Of a DNA stretch of 64,000 bases, positions 53,333 to 61,366 are shown piece by piece; the stretch's first letter is position 1, and the number at the start of each line of letters is the position of its first letter. Location: positions 62,001 through 126,000 of the forward strand of contig NZ_QYAC01000006.1 in NCBI RefSeq assembly GCF_016758195.1. The letters are read 5' to 3'. Under the pieces are notes generated by a model. That model worked only from the letters and a program-made list of their open reading frames with translations. It made no database searches and was not told the DNA's origin. Position numbers and translations under genes: made by a program. The DNA is from Leucobacter chromiireducens subsp. solipictus. Its GTDB lineage: Bacteria; Actinomycetota; Actinomycetes; Actinomycetales; Microbacteriaceae.

Positions 53333-53346
53333 CCCGGCTGCATCTC

Positions 53347-53419
53347 AACCGACGCAATTTATCCAGCGGGAGCCATTTTCTGCCGCATTTGGGTCGGTCC
53401 AGATAATTTGACTCGGTTT
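53347..53419. repeat. 73-bp intergenic repeat, copy 1
   Basis: First of three copies that align without gaps over 73 bp (others at 58920-58992 and 59096-59168). It begins AACCGACGCAATTT and ends AATTTGACTCGGTTT, which are near-inverted ends; the AT-rich ends and a conserved GAGC-N2-TTTTC core stand out in GC-rich sequence. It lies between convergent prs and an APC gene. Confidence 0.8.
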
Positions 53420-53423
53420 CGGT

Positions 53424-53475
53424 GGGGGATCGGGGGTGGGGTGGCACCGGGGCTGGGGTGGTGCTGGGGCTGGGG
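53424..53475 (+). other. G-run cluster, potential G-quadruplex
   Basis: Seven runs of four or five G on the plus strand within 52 bases, separated by 1-7 bases. It directly follows copy 1 of the 73-bp repeat, in the convergent prs/APC gap, which contains no gene. Confidence 0.75.
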
Positions 53476-53516
53476 CGTACGCCGGATCCCGGATCCCGGG
53501 GCGCGCAGAAATGTCG

Positions 53517-53556
53517 ACGGCCCCGCCTCCCGCGCGGTGCGGGGAGGCGGGGCCGT
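53517..53556 (-). terminator. Terminator of the APC gene at 53570-55111
   Basis: A perfect 15-bp stem (53517-53531 with 53542-53556) and 10-nt loop, 14 bp beyond the stop on the minus strand. Confidence 0.75.
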
Positions 53557-53569
53557 ACGTGAGTACCCG

Positions 53570-55111
53570 CTACGGGCGTTCGAGCTCCACGACATCGACA
53601 AGCTCCGTGCCGTACGCGCCGGGCTCGGTACCGTGCCCGATCTGCGCGTAGGTCGCGGGCTTTCGCGCCTTGATCGCCAACGCCCAGATCACGCCGATAA
53701 TACCGGCCGCGAAGATGAGCCCCGGAAGCACGAAGGTGGACGCGCTGGGCTCGTCCTGGTCGAGCATCAGCTGGAAGTTCATCAGGATCATGACGAACAC
53801 CCAGAGCAGCGCGATGCCAGACACGAGCGGAGCGACCACGGTGGTCCACACGCTGAGGCCCCGACGGTTCCGCCGGAAGAAGCCGATCACGGCGGCGGCG
53901 ATCACTGCCATGAGGAGCACGAGCCCCATCGCGCCGGTGTTCGTGAGCCAGGTGAACATGGTCAGCACCGGGTAGAGGAATGCGGCGTCCCCGAGCGCCG
54001 CGGCACCGCCGAAGGCATCCGCCGCGAGCGCGAAACCGATCACCACCACGAGCGCGATGATGGTCTGCGCGACCGAGCCAGCCCACGGGGCACCGGCGCG
54101 GCTGGTGCGTCCAAACCACGCGGGGAGCACCCCCTCGCGTCCGAGGGAGAAGAAGTAGCGCGCGACCGCGTTGTGGAACGACTGCTGCGCGGCGAAGAGG
54201 CTCGTCAGGAACAGCAGCGTCATGATGTCGGAGAACAGTACCCCTACATGGTCGGTCATGAACACGAACATGAGATCGGGGCCGAACTCCTGCGACGACG
54301 CGACGATCTCGGAGGGCCCGATGCCCACGGAGAACGCCCACGCGCTGAACGCGTAGAAGACGCCAATGATGGCGACCGCGGCGTAGGTTGCGCGCGGCAC
54401 GGTCCGCTTCGGGTCCTTGGCTTCCTCGCCGTAGATCGCGGCACCCTCGAAGCCCATGAAGGCGGCGACGCCGAACACGAGGATGATGCCGAGCGACGGG
54501 CCGAACAGGGCGCTCGGGTTGAGGGTCGCGGTCGAGACGCCCTCGGGAGCCGCGGCGATCGCGACGATGTCGAAGATGATGACCACGAGGAACTCGAGCC
54601 CGACCAGGATGCCGAGCACCTTCGCGGAGAGATCCACTCGGTTGACGCCGAGCACGCCCACGACGACGATGCAGAGCAGGATCCAGAGCCACCACGGCGA
54701 GGCGAAGCCGAACTTCGCCTCGAGGAACATGGAGAGCTGGAAGCCGAAGAGACCGTAGATGCCGATCTGCATGGCGTTGTAGGACACGAGGGCGATCAGC
54801 GAGGCCCCGACGCCGAGGGGTCGGCTCAGGCCCTGCGACACGTAGGCGTAGAACGCGCCCGCGTTCGTAATGTGGCGGCCCATCGCGGTGAAGCCGACCG
54901 CGAAGACGGTGAGGATCACGGCGATGAGGAGGAAGCCGAGGGGCACACCCAGCGACTTGGTGACCGCGAAGGACGTGGTGACGCCGCCCGCCACGACGGT
55001 GAGCGGCGCGGACGCGGCGATGATCATCAGGGTGATGGCCGGCACGCCGAGCGTGCGACGACTGAGGCCCGGAGCCTGTCCGGCCTCGGGCGTTGAAGCG
55101 GTGGTGGTCAT
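53570..55111 (-). CDS. APC-superfamily amino acid permease
   Basis: A 513-residue membrane protein with 12-14 hydrophobic helices. SAPLTVVAGGVTTSFAV and GFEGAAIYGEEAKDPKRTVPRATY, read in parts, mark the APC family; the ending differs from the three permeases at 15870-39499 and resembles the permease at 56608. GGAGG lies 8 bp before the ATG. It is transcribed alone from a minus-strand promoter (TTCACC, 18-bp spacer, TAGACT ending at 55183) with an inverted repeat just after the presumed start of transcription. Confidence 0.87.
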   Translation of the reverse strand: MTTTASTPEAGQAPGLSRRTLGVPAITLMIIAASAPLTVVAGGVTTSFAVTKSLGVPLGFLLIAVILTVFAVGFTAMGRHITNAGAFYAYVSQGLSRPLGVGASLIALVSYNAMQIGIYGLFGFQLSMFLEAKFGFASPWWLWILLCIVVVGVLGVNRVDLSAKVLGILVGLEFLVVIIFDIVAIAAAPEGVSTATLNPSALFGPSLGIILVFGVAAFMGFEGAAIYGEEAKDPKRTVPRATYAAVAIIGVFYAFSAWAFSVGIGPSEIVASSQEFGPDLMFVFMTDHVGVLFSDIMTLLFLTSLFAAQQSFHNAVARYFFSLGREGVLPAWFGRTSRAGAPWAGSVAQTIIALVVVIGFALAADAFGGAAALGDAAFLYPVLTMFTWLTNTGAMGLVLLMAVIAAAVIGFFRRNRRGLSVWTTVVAPLVSGIALLWVFVMILMNFQLMLDQDEPSASTFVLPGLIFAAGIIGVIWALAIKARKPATYAQIGHGTEPGAYGTELVDVVELERP

Positions 55112-55147
55112 GTGGATTCCCTCCCGGTCTTGCGGCGTTGCCGACCT

Positions 55148-55168
55148 TGCCAGCGACCCTTGCTGGCA
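55148..55168. promoter_or_regulatory. Inverted repeat in the leader of the APC gene
   Basis: TGCCAGC-N7-GCTGGCA lies about 40 bp upstream of the APC ATG and just downstream of a minus-strand TAGACT box (55188-55183). It could be an operator or an RNA hairpin. Confidence 0.5.
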
Positions 55169-55223
55169 GCACATGCGACTTGAGTCTAGGTACGGGAACG
55201 GGGGAGGTGAAGCGAGAAGCTGT

Positions 55224-55260
55224 GCCGTGCGCGCACGGGACATGACCGCGCGCGCACGGC
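55224..55260 (-). terminator. Hairpin after the dmpA-like gene
   Basis: A perfect 11-bp GC-rich stem (55224-55234 with 55250-55260) and 15-nt loop, 62 bp past the stop of the minus-strand gene at 55322. Confidence 0.6.
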
Positions 55261-55321
55261 TATCCAAATGGACAGTGCGTGCAGCTGAGTGCCTCGGTGG
55301 TGAGGGCTGAGTGGAATCGCG

Positions 55322-56497
55322 CTAATTGCCGCCGAATGCCGCGCGCACCTCTCCGTGTGGGAGCGCAAAACTCGTGTGTCCGGCACGGCCGACCGTGTCA
55401 CGCGCCGCGACCAGCGCGTTCACCACGGCCTCCTCGGTGGCCTCGACAACAGCGGCGAAGAACGGGTCGATGCTGCCCCATGCGACATGCTCCACGGACT
55501 CGGTGATCACCGCATCGGACCCCATGCGCGAGCCGAGCCCACCCACGTTGGCGGTCGAGAATGCCAGGAAGATGTCGCCCGAGAAATGGCTGCCGGTGGT
55601 CCCCGTGCGCGCCAGCCCGAGTGGCACACGGCGAGCGAGGGCGCGGCACTGGTCGGGGAGCAGGGGGGCGTCCGTCGCGACGATCACGATCACGCTGCCC
55701 GCGCCCGGGGTGGCGCGTGCGACCGGCAAGCTGCCGGGTTCTGCGGTGCCGGATCCGGCACCCTGCAGATCCAGCTGGAACCAGTTCTCGGTCTCCATCG
55801 GATTGGGGACCTGCGATTCCCGCCCGAGTGGGCGGCCCTGCACGCGAAGCTCGGTGCGGGAACCGAAGTTTGCCTGGAGGAGGACGCCGACGGTCCAGTG
55901 CTGCGACCCGGAGCGGACCACGCGCGAGGCGGTGCCCGTGCCGCCCTTGAAGCCGTAGCAATTCATGCCCGTGCCGCCCCCGACATTGCCCTCCGCCAGC
56001 GGCCCCCCGCGCGCGTCGTCCAGGGCGCGCGCCGCGTGCTCGGGGTGGACCGTGTTCGCGTTGATGGAGTTCAGGTAGCCGTCCCAGGTCTCGCCCACCA
56101 CGGGGAGCATCCAGGCGGCGGCGCTCTCCGGGTGATGCTCGGCCATCCACGCGTCCACGCCGCGATGCACGGCGCCGACGGCGTGCGAGTTGGTGAGCGC
56201 AATCGGGGCCTGGAGCTGCCCGGACTCCTCGATCCAGCTGCGGCCGGTGAGTTCGCCATTGCCGTTCAAGACCGCGACGCCCGCGGCGCAGGGGCTGCCC
56301 GCTCGTTCGCGGCCGCGCGGCAGGATCGCCGTGACGCCGGTGCGGACAGTGACGGGGGAGTCCTCGATGAGTGTGACGAACCCCACCTCGAGGCCGGGCA
56401 CATCGGTGATCGCGTTCCAGGCCCCCGGAGTGCCGTCGAAGGGGACACCGAGCTCGCGAGCCCGTGGTGCGGGGGTGCGGCGTTCATCATTGAACAT
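55322..56497 (-). CDS. P1 family peptidase (DmpA/L-aminopeptidase D-esterase type)
   Basis: A 391-residue N-terminal-nucleophile-like peptidase of the DmpA/OAT superfamily. The conserved core GNVGGGTGMNCYGFKGGTGTASR, read in parts, and the autoprocessing serine S268 in GSVIVIVATDAPL are present. DmpA cleaves N-terminal L- and D-amino acids from peptides, amides and esters; some relatives cleave beta-peptides. It is divergent from an APC permease (56608), so a peptide or amide may be hydrolysed and an amino acid taken up under shared control. Confidence 0.88.
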   Translation of the reverse strand: MFNDERRTPAPRARELGVPFDGTPGAWNAITDVPGLEVGFVTLIEDSPVTVRTGVTAILPRGRERAGSPCAAGVAVLNGNGELTGRSWIEESGQLQAPIALTNSHAVGAVHRGVDAWMAEHHPESAAAWMLPVVGETWDGYLNSINANTVHPEHAARALDDARGGPLAEGNVGGGTGMNCYGFKGGTGTASRVVRSGSQHWTVGVLLQANFGSRTELRVQGRPLGRESQVPNPMETENWFQLDLQGAGSGTAEPGSLPVARATPGAGSVIVIVATDAPLLPDQCRALARRVPLGLARTGTTGSHFSGDIFLAFSTANVGGLGSRMGSDAVITESVEHVAWGSIDPFFAAVVEATEEAVVNALVAARDTVGRAGHTSFALPHGEVRAAFGGN

Positions 56498-56527
56498 TGT
56501 TCTATCCGTTCACTCGTGCCTAAACTA

Positions 56528-56545
56528 CGGAACACAAAAGTTCCG
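56528..56545. promoter_or_regulatory. Inverted repeat between dmpA and APC genes
   Basis: CGGAAC-N6-GTTCCG lies near the middle of the 110-bp divergent region. A second smaller palindrome, GAACATTGTTC (56492-56502), covers the dmpA start codon. Both are candidate operators for the downstream TetR at 58188. Confidence 0.55.
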
Positions 56546-56607
56546 CGGTGAAATTCGATCGTTGTTCAAACATTACCCGGATCTCGTGGAGAGACAAAGG
56601 AGTCCGT

Positions 56608-58110
56608 ATGTCCAGCTCACCCGCACCACCGATTTCCTCCGACGTGGGGTCGGCGGCGAGCTCCACCCAGCTCGCCGCCGGCCGCCTCGGCACCTGGGAC
56701 ATCATCTTCTTCGTGGTGTCCGCGGCCGCGCCGCTCACCGTTGTCGTGAGCGGTGCCGCGACCTCATTCCGGCTCGGCGGGCTCGGCGCCCCGGGCGCGA
56801 TGGTGTTTAGCGGGATCGTCCTCATCCTCTTCGCGCTGGGGTTCACCGCGATGTCCAAGAGCGTGCGCAACGCCGGGGCCTTTTACGCCTACGTGTCCCG
56901 CGGCCTCGGAAAACCATTCGGACTCGGAGCCTCCTCGGTCACCGTGTTCGCCTATATCGCGCTCGTGATCTCCTTCTACGGTTTCATCGGCTTCTTCGCC
57001 CAGTTCACCTTCGCCGAACTGCTCGGCATCGACCTGCCCTGGGGTGTGTGGTCACTGATCGCGGTCGCCATCGTCGCGTTCCTGGGCTACCGCAAGATCG
57101 ACGTCGGCGCGAAGGTTCTCGCGGTCCTGCTCACGCTGGAGGTCGGGATCCTGCTCGTGCTCGCGATCGCGACGATCGCAAACGGCGGCCCCGAGCCCTG
57201 GAGCGCCGCGCCGTTCAGCCTGGACAACGTGTTCTTCGCGCCCACCGCGGGGGCACTGTTTGTGGTCGGATTCGGCGCCTACCTCGGCTTCGAGAGCACC
57301 GCGATCTACGCCGAGGAAGCGAAACGTCCGGAGCGCACCGTGCCGCGCGCCACGATCATCGCGGTGGTGTTCCTCGCCGTGTTCTACGGCTTTACGTTCT
57401 GGATTCTCACCGTCGCCTTCGGCGTCGACGGGATCCTGCAGCTCGCCGCGAGCGACTCCTTCGAGACGATGGTGATCGACGGCACCGAGCAGATCGCGGG
57501 AGCCTGGGCGAGCTATGTGATGAAGATCCTCATCGTCACGAGCTTCTTCGCGTGCGTGCTGTCCTTCCACAACGCGAGCACGCGCTACCTGTTCGCCCTC
57601 GGCCGGGAGGGCCTGCTGCCGCGGGCGCTCGGCCGCACCACTGCGCGGACGCAATCGCCGGCGGTCGCCAGCCTCACGCTCTCCGTGTTCTCCGCGATCG
57701 GAGTGCTGATCGCGATCATCCTCGGCGCGGACCCGTTCCTCGGGCTTGCGCTCTGGACCTACGCGACGGGGGTGCAAGGCCTGGTGTTCGCGCAGGCGCT
57801 CGCGGCGATTGCCGTGGTGTGGTACTTCCTGCGGGATCGCCGCGGCCACAGCATCTTCCGGGTGGTCATCGCCCCCATCCTGGGTGCGATCGGGCTGGTG
57901 GTCGGCTTCACCCTGATCGTCACGAACTTCGAAGTCGTAACCGGCCTCGAGGGCCCGATCAATCAGGTGCTCCTGTTGCCAACGCCGATCCTCTTCATCG
58001 CCGGGATCATCGTGGGGCTCGTCATCAAGGCGCGCCGCCCCGAATACTACGCCGGGCTCACCGAGTCGGTCACGGTGCCCGTCGAGGCGCTGCCTGAGGA
58101 GCGAAGCTAG
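56608..58110 (+). CDS. APC-superfamily amino acid permease
   Basis: A 500-residue 12-helix permease. SAAAPLTVVVSGAATSFRLGG and GFESTAIYAEEAKRPERTVPRAT, read in parts, closely resemble the same regions of the permease at 53570-55111, so the two flanking permeases around dmpA are paralogues. AAAGGAG lies 5 bp before the ATG. It is divergent from dmpA and followed 77 bp later by a TetR gene. Confidence 0.88.
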   Translation: MSSSPAPPISSDVGSAASSTQLAAGRLGTWDIIFFVVSAAAPLTVVVSGAATSFRLGGLGAPGAMVFSGIVLILFALGFTAMSKSVRNAGAFYAYVSRGLGKPFGLGASSVTVFAYIALVISFYGFIGFFAQFTFAELLGIDLPWGVWSLIAVAIVAFLGYRKIDVGAKVLAVLLTLEVGILLVLAIATIANGGPEPWSAAPFSLDNVFFAPTAGALFVVGFGAYLGFESTAIYAEEAKRPERTVPRATIIAVVFLAVFYGFTFWILTVAFGVDGILQLAASDSFETMVIDGTEQIAGAWASYVMKILIVTSFFACVLSFHNASTRYLFALGREGLLPRALGRTTARTQSPAVASLTLSVFSAIGVLIAIILGADPFLGLALWTYATGVQGLVFAQALAAIAVVWYFLRDRRGHSIFRVVIAPILGAIGLVVGFTLIVTNFEVVTGLEGPINQVLLLPTPILFIAGIIVGLVIKARRPEYYAGLTESVTVPVEALPEERS

Positions 58111-58187
58111 TGCCGTATGCGGGGCCGGTCGTGGGTTCTCGATCCGGCCGACCCCGGTGACGCGCCGGATCCTCTAGGCTGAGCCTC

Positions 58188-58814
58188 ATGAATGCGACCG
58201 CGCGACGCCGACTGGAGCGCCGAGACGAGATCGTCCAGGCCTTCTGGCGGGTCGCGCGGACGCGGCCGCGCGGGGGCGTCAACGTCCGGGCCGTCGCAGC
58301 CGAGGCAACGATGAGCCCCGCGAACGTGCTGCACTATTTCGGCAGTTTGAACGAGCTGCAGATCACCGCGCTCGCCGGGGCGATGGAAGAATTCGCGGAG
58401 CGGCGGCAGGCGATCCTCGACCGTTCCGAAAGCGCGTCGGCCCGGGTCGCCGCCATGATCGAGGCTGGCGTCCCGGACGAGATCAGCGACGAGTTGCGGC
58501 ACGTCTACGAGAGCGTCGCGATCCTGGCCGATCACCCGGAGTACCGGCCGGCGCACCGCGCGCTCGTGGAACGCCAGATCATGCTCTACCGCACCCTGAT
58601 CGAGATCGGCGCGGGCACGGGGGAGTTCACGCTCGCCTCGCCGCCCGGCGTGATCTCCCGGAACCTGGTCGCACTCGAAGACGCCTACGACCTGTACCCG
58701 TTGATCGGCGACCGGACCCCGCGCGAAGAGTGCCGCGCCGCGGTGCGCAGCTACGCGGAACTCGCCCTGGGGCTCGCCCCGGGCGCTCTCCCCGCGGCGG
58801 CGAGTCGGCCGTAG
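58188..58814 (+). CDS. TetR family transcriptional regulator (BetI-like)
   Basis: A 208-residue TetR protein with the HTH at about residues 30-55 (RAVAAEATMSPANVLHYFGSLNEL). It follows the APC permease on the same strand but has its own leaderless promoter: TAGGCT (58175-58180) ends exactly 7 nt before the ATG. It is the likely regulator of the dmpA/APC divergent pair. Confidence 0.9.
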   Translation: MNATARRRLERRDEIVQAFWRVARTRPRGGVNVRAVAAEATMSPANVLHYFGSLNELQITALAGAMEEFAERRQAILDRSESASARVAAMIEAGVPDEISDELRHVYESVAILADHPEYRPAHRALVERQIMLYRTLIEIGAGTGEFTLASPPGVISRNLVALEDAYDLYPLIGDRTPREECRAAVRSYAELALGLAPGALPAAASRP

Positions 58815-58831
58815 CCGCCCGCCCGGGGCCG

Positions 58832-58901
58832 AGCTCCCGGCCCCGGACTCCCGGCCCCGGACTCCCGGCCCCGAGCTCCCGGCCCCGAGCTCCCGGCTCC
58901 G
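58832..58901 (+). repeat. 14-bp tandem repeat, five copies
   Basis: Five 14-bp units with the frame (AG/GA)CTCCCGGCCCCG follow the TetR stop; the fifth has one change. It ends 18 bp before copy 2 of the 73-bp repeat. Confidence 0.9.
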
Positions 58902-58919
58902 GCCCCAAGCCACTGCCCA

Positions 58920-58992
58920 AACCGAGTCAATTTCGCCAACACGAGCTGTTTTCGGCGGAATTATCATCGTCCTAGATAATTTGCCTCAGTTT
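58920..58992. repeat. 73-bp intergenic repeat, copy 2
   Basis: Begins AACCGAGTCAATTT and ends AATTTGCCTCAGTTT. With two flanking bases the ends read CCCAAAC...GTTTGGG, so the inverted repeat extends beyond the 73 bp here. It lies in the 366-bp gap between convergent tetR and a membrane-protein gene, which holds no gene. Confidence 0.8.
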
Positions 58993-59095
58993 GGGCGAGC
59001 CGGCCGGCCAGTGCGGCCAGGATTGGGTGCGCCCGGGAAGCCGGCGCCCGGTGCCCGGGTGGCCGGTGGCCGGCCCCGGCACACCTGGGCAGCCT

Positions 59096-59168
59096 CCCCG
59101 AGGCATTTTCCCCAGACCGAGCGATTTTCCGCGGTATTTTGCTCGGGAGAGATAAATTGGCTCAGTAT
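59096..59168. repeat. 73-bp intergenic repeat, copy 3
   Basis: The most diverged copy. It still aligns without gaps to copies 1 and 2, keeping CGAG-N-CA-N-TTTTC, CGAGC-N2-TTTTC and AGATAA-N-TTG-N-CTCAGT. It lies 103 bp after copy 2, just before the end of the convergent membrane-protein gene. Confidence 0.75.
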
Positions 59169-59180
59169 GGGTGGGGGCGC

Positions 59181-59912
59181 TCAGCCGTGGCCCGCGAGCA
59201 TCGCGAGCAGCATTGCGGCCATACCCCCGGCCTCCGCGGCGGAGAGGGCACGCCGGTCCCGGATGGCGAGCATCCCCAGCCCGAGGAGCGCGGCCACCAA
59301 CATGACGACCGCTGCGAGGGGGAGTGCCGCGGTGAGTGTCGCCGCACCGTGATGCCCCGGAACTGCGGCCGCACCAGGAGAGGACCCCGCGCCGTCGCCG
59401 TGGCCGAGCACGAGCCAGGCGGTTGCGGGATATGCGAGTGCCGCGGCAACCATCACCGAGCGTGGCAGCCATGCGTACCGCCGAATCGGCGCTGACTTCC
59501 GCGCGGAGGGCAGGCGCGGATGGCGGATCAGCGCAGACCCCGGCGCTGGTACGGTTCCCGCTGCCCCCGGCCCCGGCCCCGCCGCCGGCCCCGCCGGCCC
59601 CGGCCCCTGCACCGCTGCCCCCGGCACCGCCGGCCCCGGCACCGCCACCCCCGGCACCGCCGCCGCATGAACCGGTGTGGAATCCGGCCTCACCGCACCG
59701 TCGCGCCGCAGCCCGAGACCCAGCAGCACCGCCGCCGCGATCAGAGCCCCAGCCCAGAGCACCGGCGCAACGATCCGGCTCACGGTGAGGTCGATCATGG
59801 CGAGCAACATGACGGTCGAGGCCAGGATCCCGATCCACCGCCTTCCGATGACGGCGCCGCCGAGGCAGAGCGCCCCGGCGGCGACCATCACGACCCCTGG
59901 GAGGAGCCCCAC
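59181..59912 (-). CDS. Membrane protein of unknown function with Pro/Gly-rich linker
   Basis: A 243-residue protein I do not recognise. It has about three hydrophobic helices in residues 1-70, a central proline/glycine/alanine-rich linker (about 75-120, repeating P-G-x-A-V type steps), and two or three more helices near the end, one after ARKSAPIRRYAWLPRSV. The GTG start is 3 bp after the aldehyde-dehydrogenase stop, preceded by AGGGG, so it is the third gene of the amine-oxidase operon. A role in amine uptake or in support of the oxidase is possible but unsupported. Confidence 0.65.
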   Translation of the reverse strand: MGLLPGVVMVAAGALCLGGAVIGRRWIGILASTVMLLAMIDLTVSRIVAPVLWAGALIAAAVLLGLGLRRDGAVRPDSTPVHAAAVPGVAVPGPAVPGAAVQGPGPAGPAAGPGPGAAGTVPAPGSALIRHPRLPSARKSAPIRRYAWLPRSVMVAAALAYPATAWLVLGHGDGAGSSPGAAAVPGHHGAATLTAALPLAAVVMLVAALLGLGMLAIRDRRALSAAEAGGMAAMLLAMLAGHG

Positions 59913-59915
59913 GGG

Positions 59916-61325
59916 TTACCCCTGGATGACCTGCGGCTGCGACACCGACTTCAACCCGGCGGTCCCGAACTCCTGGCCGTAGCCCGACTGCTTGGCACCG
60001 CCGAACGGGACCGCCGGGTGGATGCTGCCGTGCGAGTTGATCCACACCGTGCCCGCGGTAATGCGGGCGGCCACCTCGCGCGCGCGGTTCTTGTCCGCGG
60101 ACCACACGGAGCCGCCGAGGCCCACGTCCAGCGCGTTGGCGAGCCGCACGGCCTCGTCGAGGTCGGTGTACCGCACGATGGGCAGGGCCGGGCCGAACTG
60201 CTCTTCGACCACGAGCGCGGCCGCGGGATCGATGTCGGCGACGAGGGTCGTCGGGTAAAAGAAGCCGGTCGCGTCCCGATCCGGCGTCCCGCCCATGACG
60301 ACGCGGGCACCGGACGCCTTCGCCGACTCGACCAGGCGATCCACGACATCGAACTGCATCTGGTTCTGCAGCGGCCCCAGGAGATTCTCCTCCGACAGGC
60401 CGACACCCATGGGGACATTCGCGGCGAACTCCGCGAGCGCCGCGACGACCTCGTCGTAGATCGCGTTGGGAACGTAGAGCCGTTTCAGCGCCGCACAGGT
60501 CTGTCCCGTGTTGATGAACGCGCCCCAGAACAGGCCCTCGGCGATCGCCTTCGGATCGACGTCGTCGAGCACGATGCCGGCGTCGTTGCCGCCGAGCTCC
60601 AGGGTGAGGCGTTTCAGGTTGCCGGAGCTCGCCTCGACGATGCGCTTGCCGGTACGGGTTGACCCCGTGAACATGATCTTGTCGATGCGCTCGCTCGCGA
60701 CGATCCGCGCCCCCAGCTCGCCGCCGCCGGAGACGGCGGTGAGGACGCCCGCGGGCAGCTCGGTGTTCAGCACGTGCACGAGGGCGAGCCCCGACAGCGG
60801 GGTGTACTCGGACGGTTTCTGCACCACGGTGTTCCCCATCCGGAGGGAGGGCGCGATCTGCCAGATCGCGATCATCATGGGCCAGTTCCAGGGGGTGATC
60901 GCACCGACGGTGCCGAGCGGGCGATAGTGCATCTCCGCGTAGGTGTCGCCGTCGTCAATGACGGTCTCCACGGGCAGTGGGGTGTCGGCGGTGACGCGGA
61001 GCCAGGTGACACACGCGCCCACCTCGAAGCGGGCGTTCGGGCCGTTGAGCGGCTTGCCTTGCTCGCGCGACAGGATCTCGACGAGCGCCTCGGCGTTCGC
61101 CTCGACCGCGTCAGCCGCGCGGTGCAGGATCGCCACGCGCTCGTCATTGCTGAGGCCGGCCCAGGATGCCTGCGCGGCGACCGCGGTGTCGATGGCCCGG
61201 TCGACGTCGGCATCGGTGTTGACGGGGGCGCGCCCGATCAGTTCGCCCGTCGCCGGGTCGAAGATCTCGCGGGAGTCGGGGCCGTCCGCGGTGATGGCGG
61301 CGAGCAGGGTGGAAGCGGTAAACAT
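59916..61325 (-). CDS. Aldehyde dehydrogenase family protein
   Basis: A 469-residue NAD(P)-dependent aldehyde dehydrogenase: catalytic C277 in NTGQTCAALKR, general base glutamate in LELGGND, cofactor segment FTGSTRTGKRI. It lies directly after a copper amine oxidase on the same strand and would oxidise the aldehyde that the oxidase releases to the carboxylic acid. AAGGA lies 7 bp before the ATG. The exact aldehyde (phenylacetaldehyde, aminobutyraldehyde or other) is open. Confidence 0.92.
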   Translation of the reverse strand: MFTASTLLAAITADGPDSREIFDPATGELIGRAPVNTDADVDRAIDTAVAAQASWAGLSNDERVAILHRAADAVEANAEALVEILSREQGKPLNGPNARFEVGACVTWLRVTADTPLPVETVIDDGDTYAEMHYRPLGTVGAITPWNWPMMIAIWQIAPSLRMGNTVVQKPSEYTPLSGLALVHVLNTELPAGVLTAVSGGGELGARIVASERIDKIMFTGSTRTGKRIVEASSGNLKRLTLELGGNDAGIVLDDVDPKAIAEGLFWGAFINTGQTCAALKRLYVPNAIYDEVVAALAEFAANVPMGVGLSEENLLGPLQNQMQFDVVDRLVESAKASGARVVMGGTPDRDATGFFYPTTLVADIDPAAALVVEEQFGPALPIVRYTDLDEAVRLANALDVGLGGSVWSADKNRAREVAARITAGTVWINSHGSIHPAVPFGGAKQSGYGQEFGTAGLKSVSQPQVIQG

Positions 61326-61366
61326 GAGGGATCCTTTCGGTCAGTCTCTGGGTAGGGGTGGAACGG

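Noticed and set aside
53347-53419. 73-bp repeat as an insertion sequence
   Set aside because: It is far too short to encode a transposase, and no transposase or clear target duplication was seen. A non-autonomous element remains possible.
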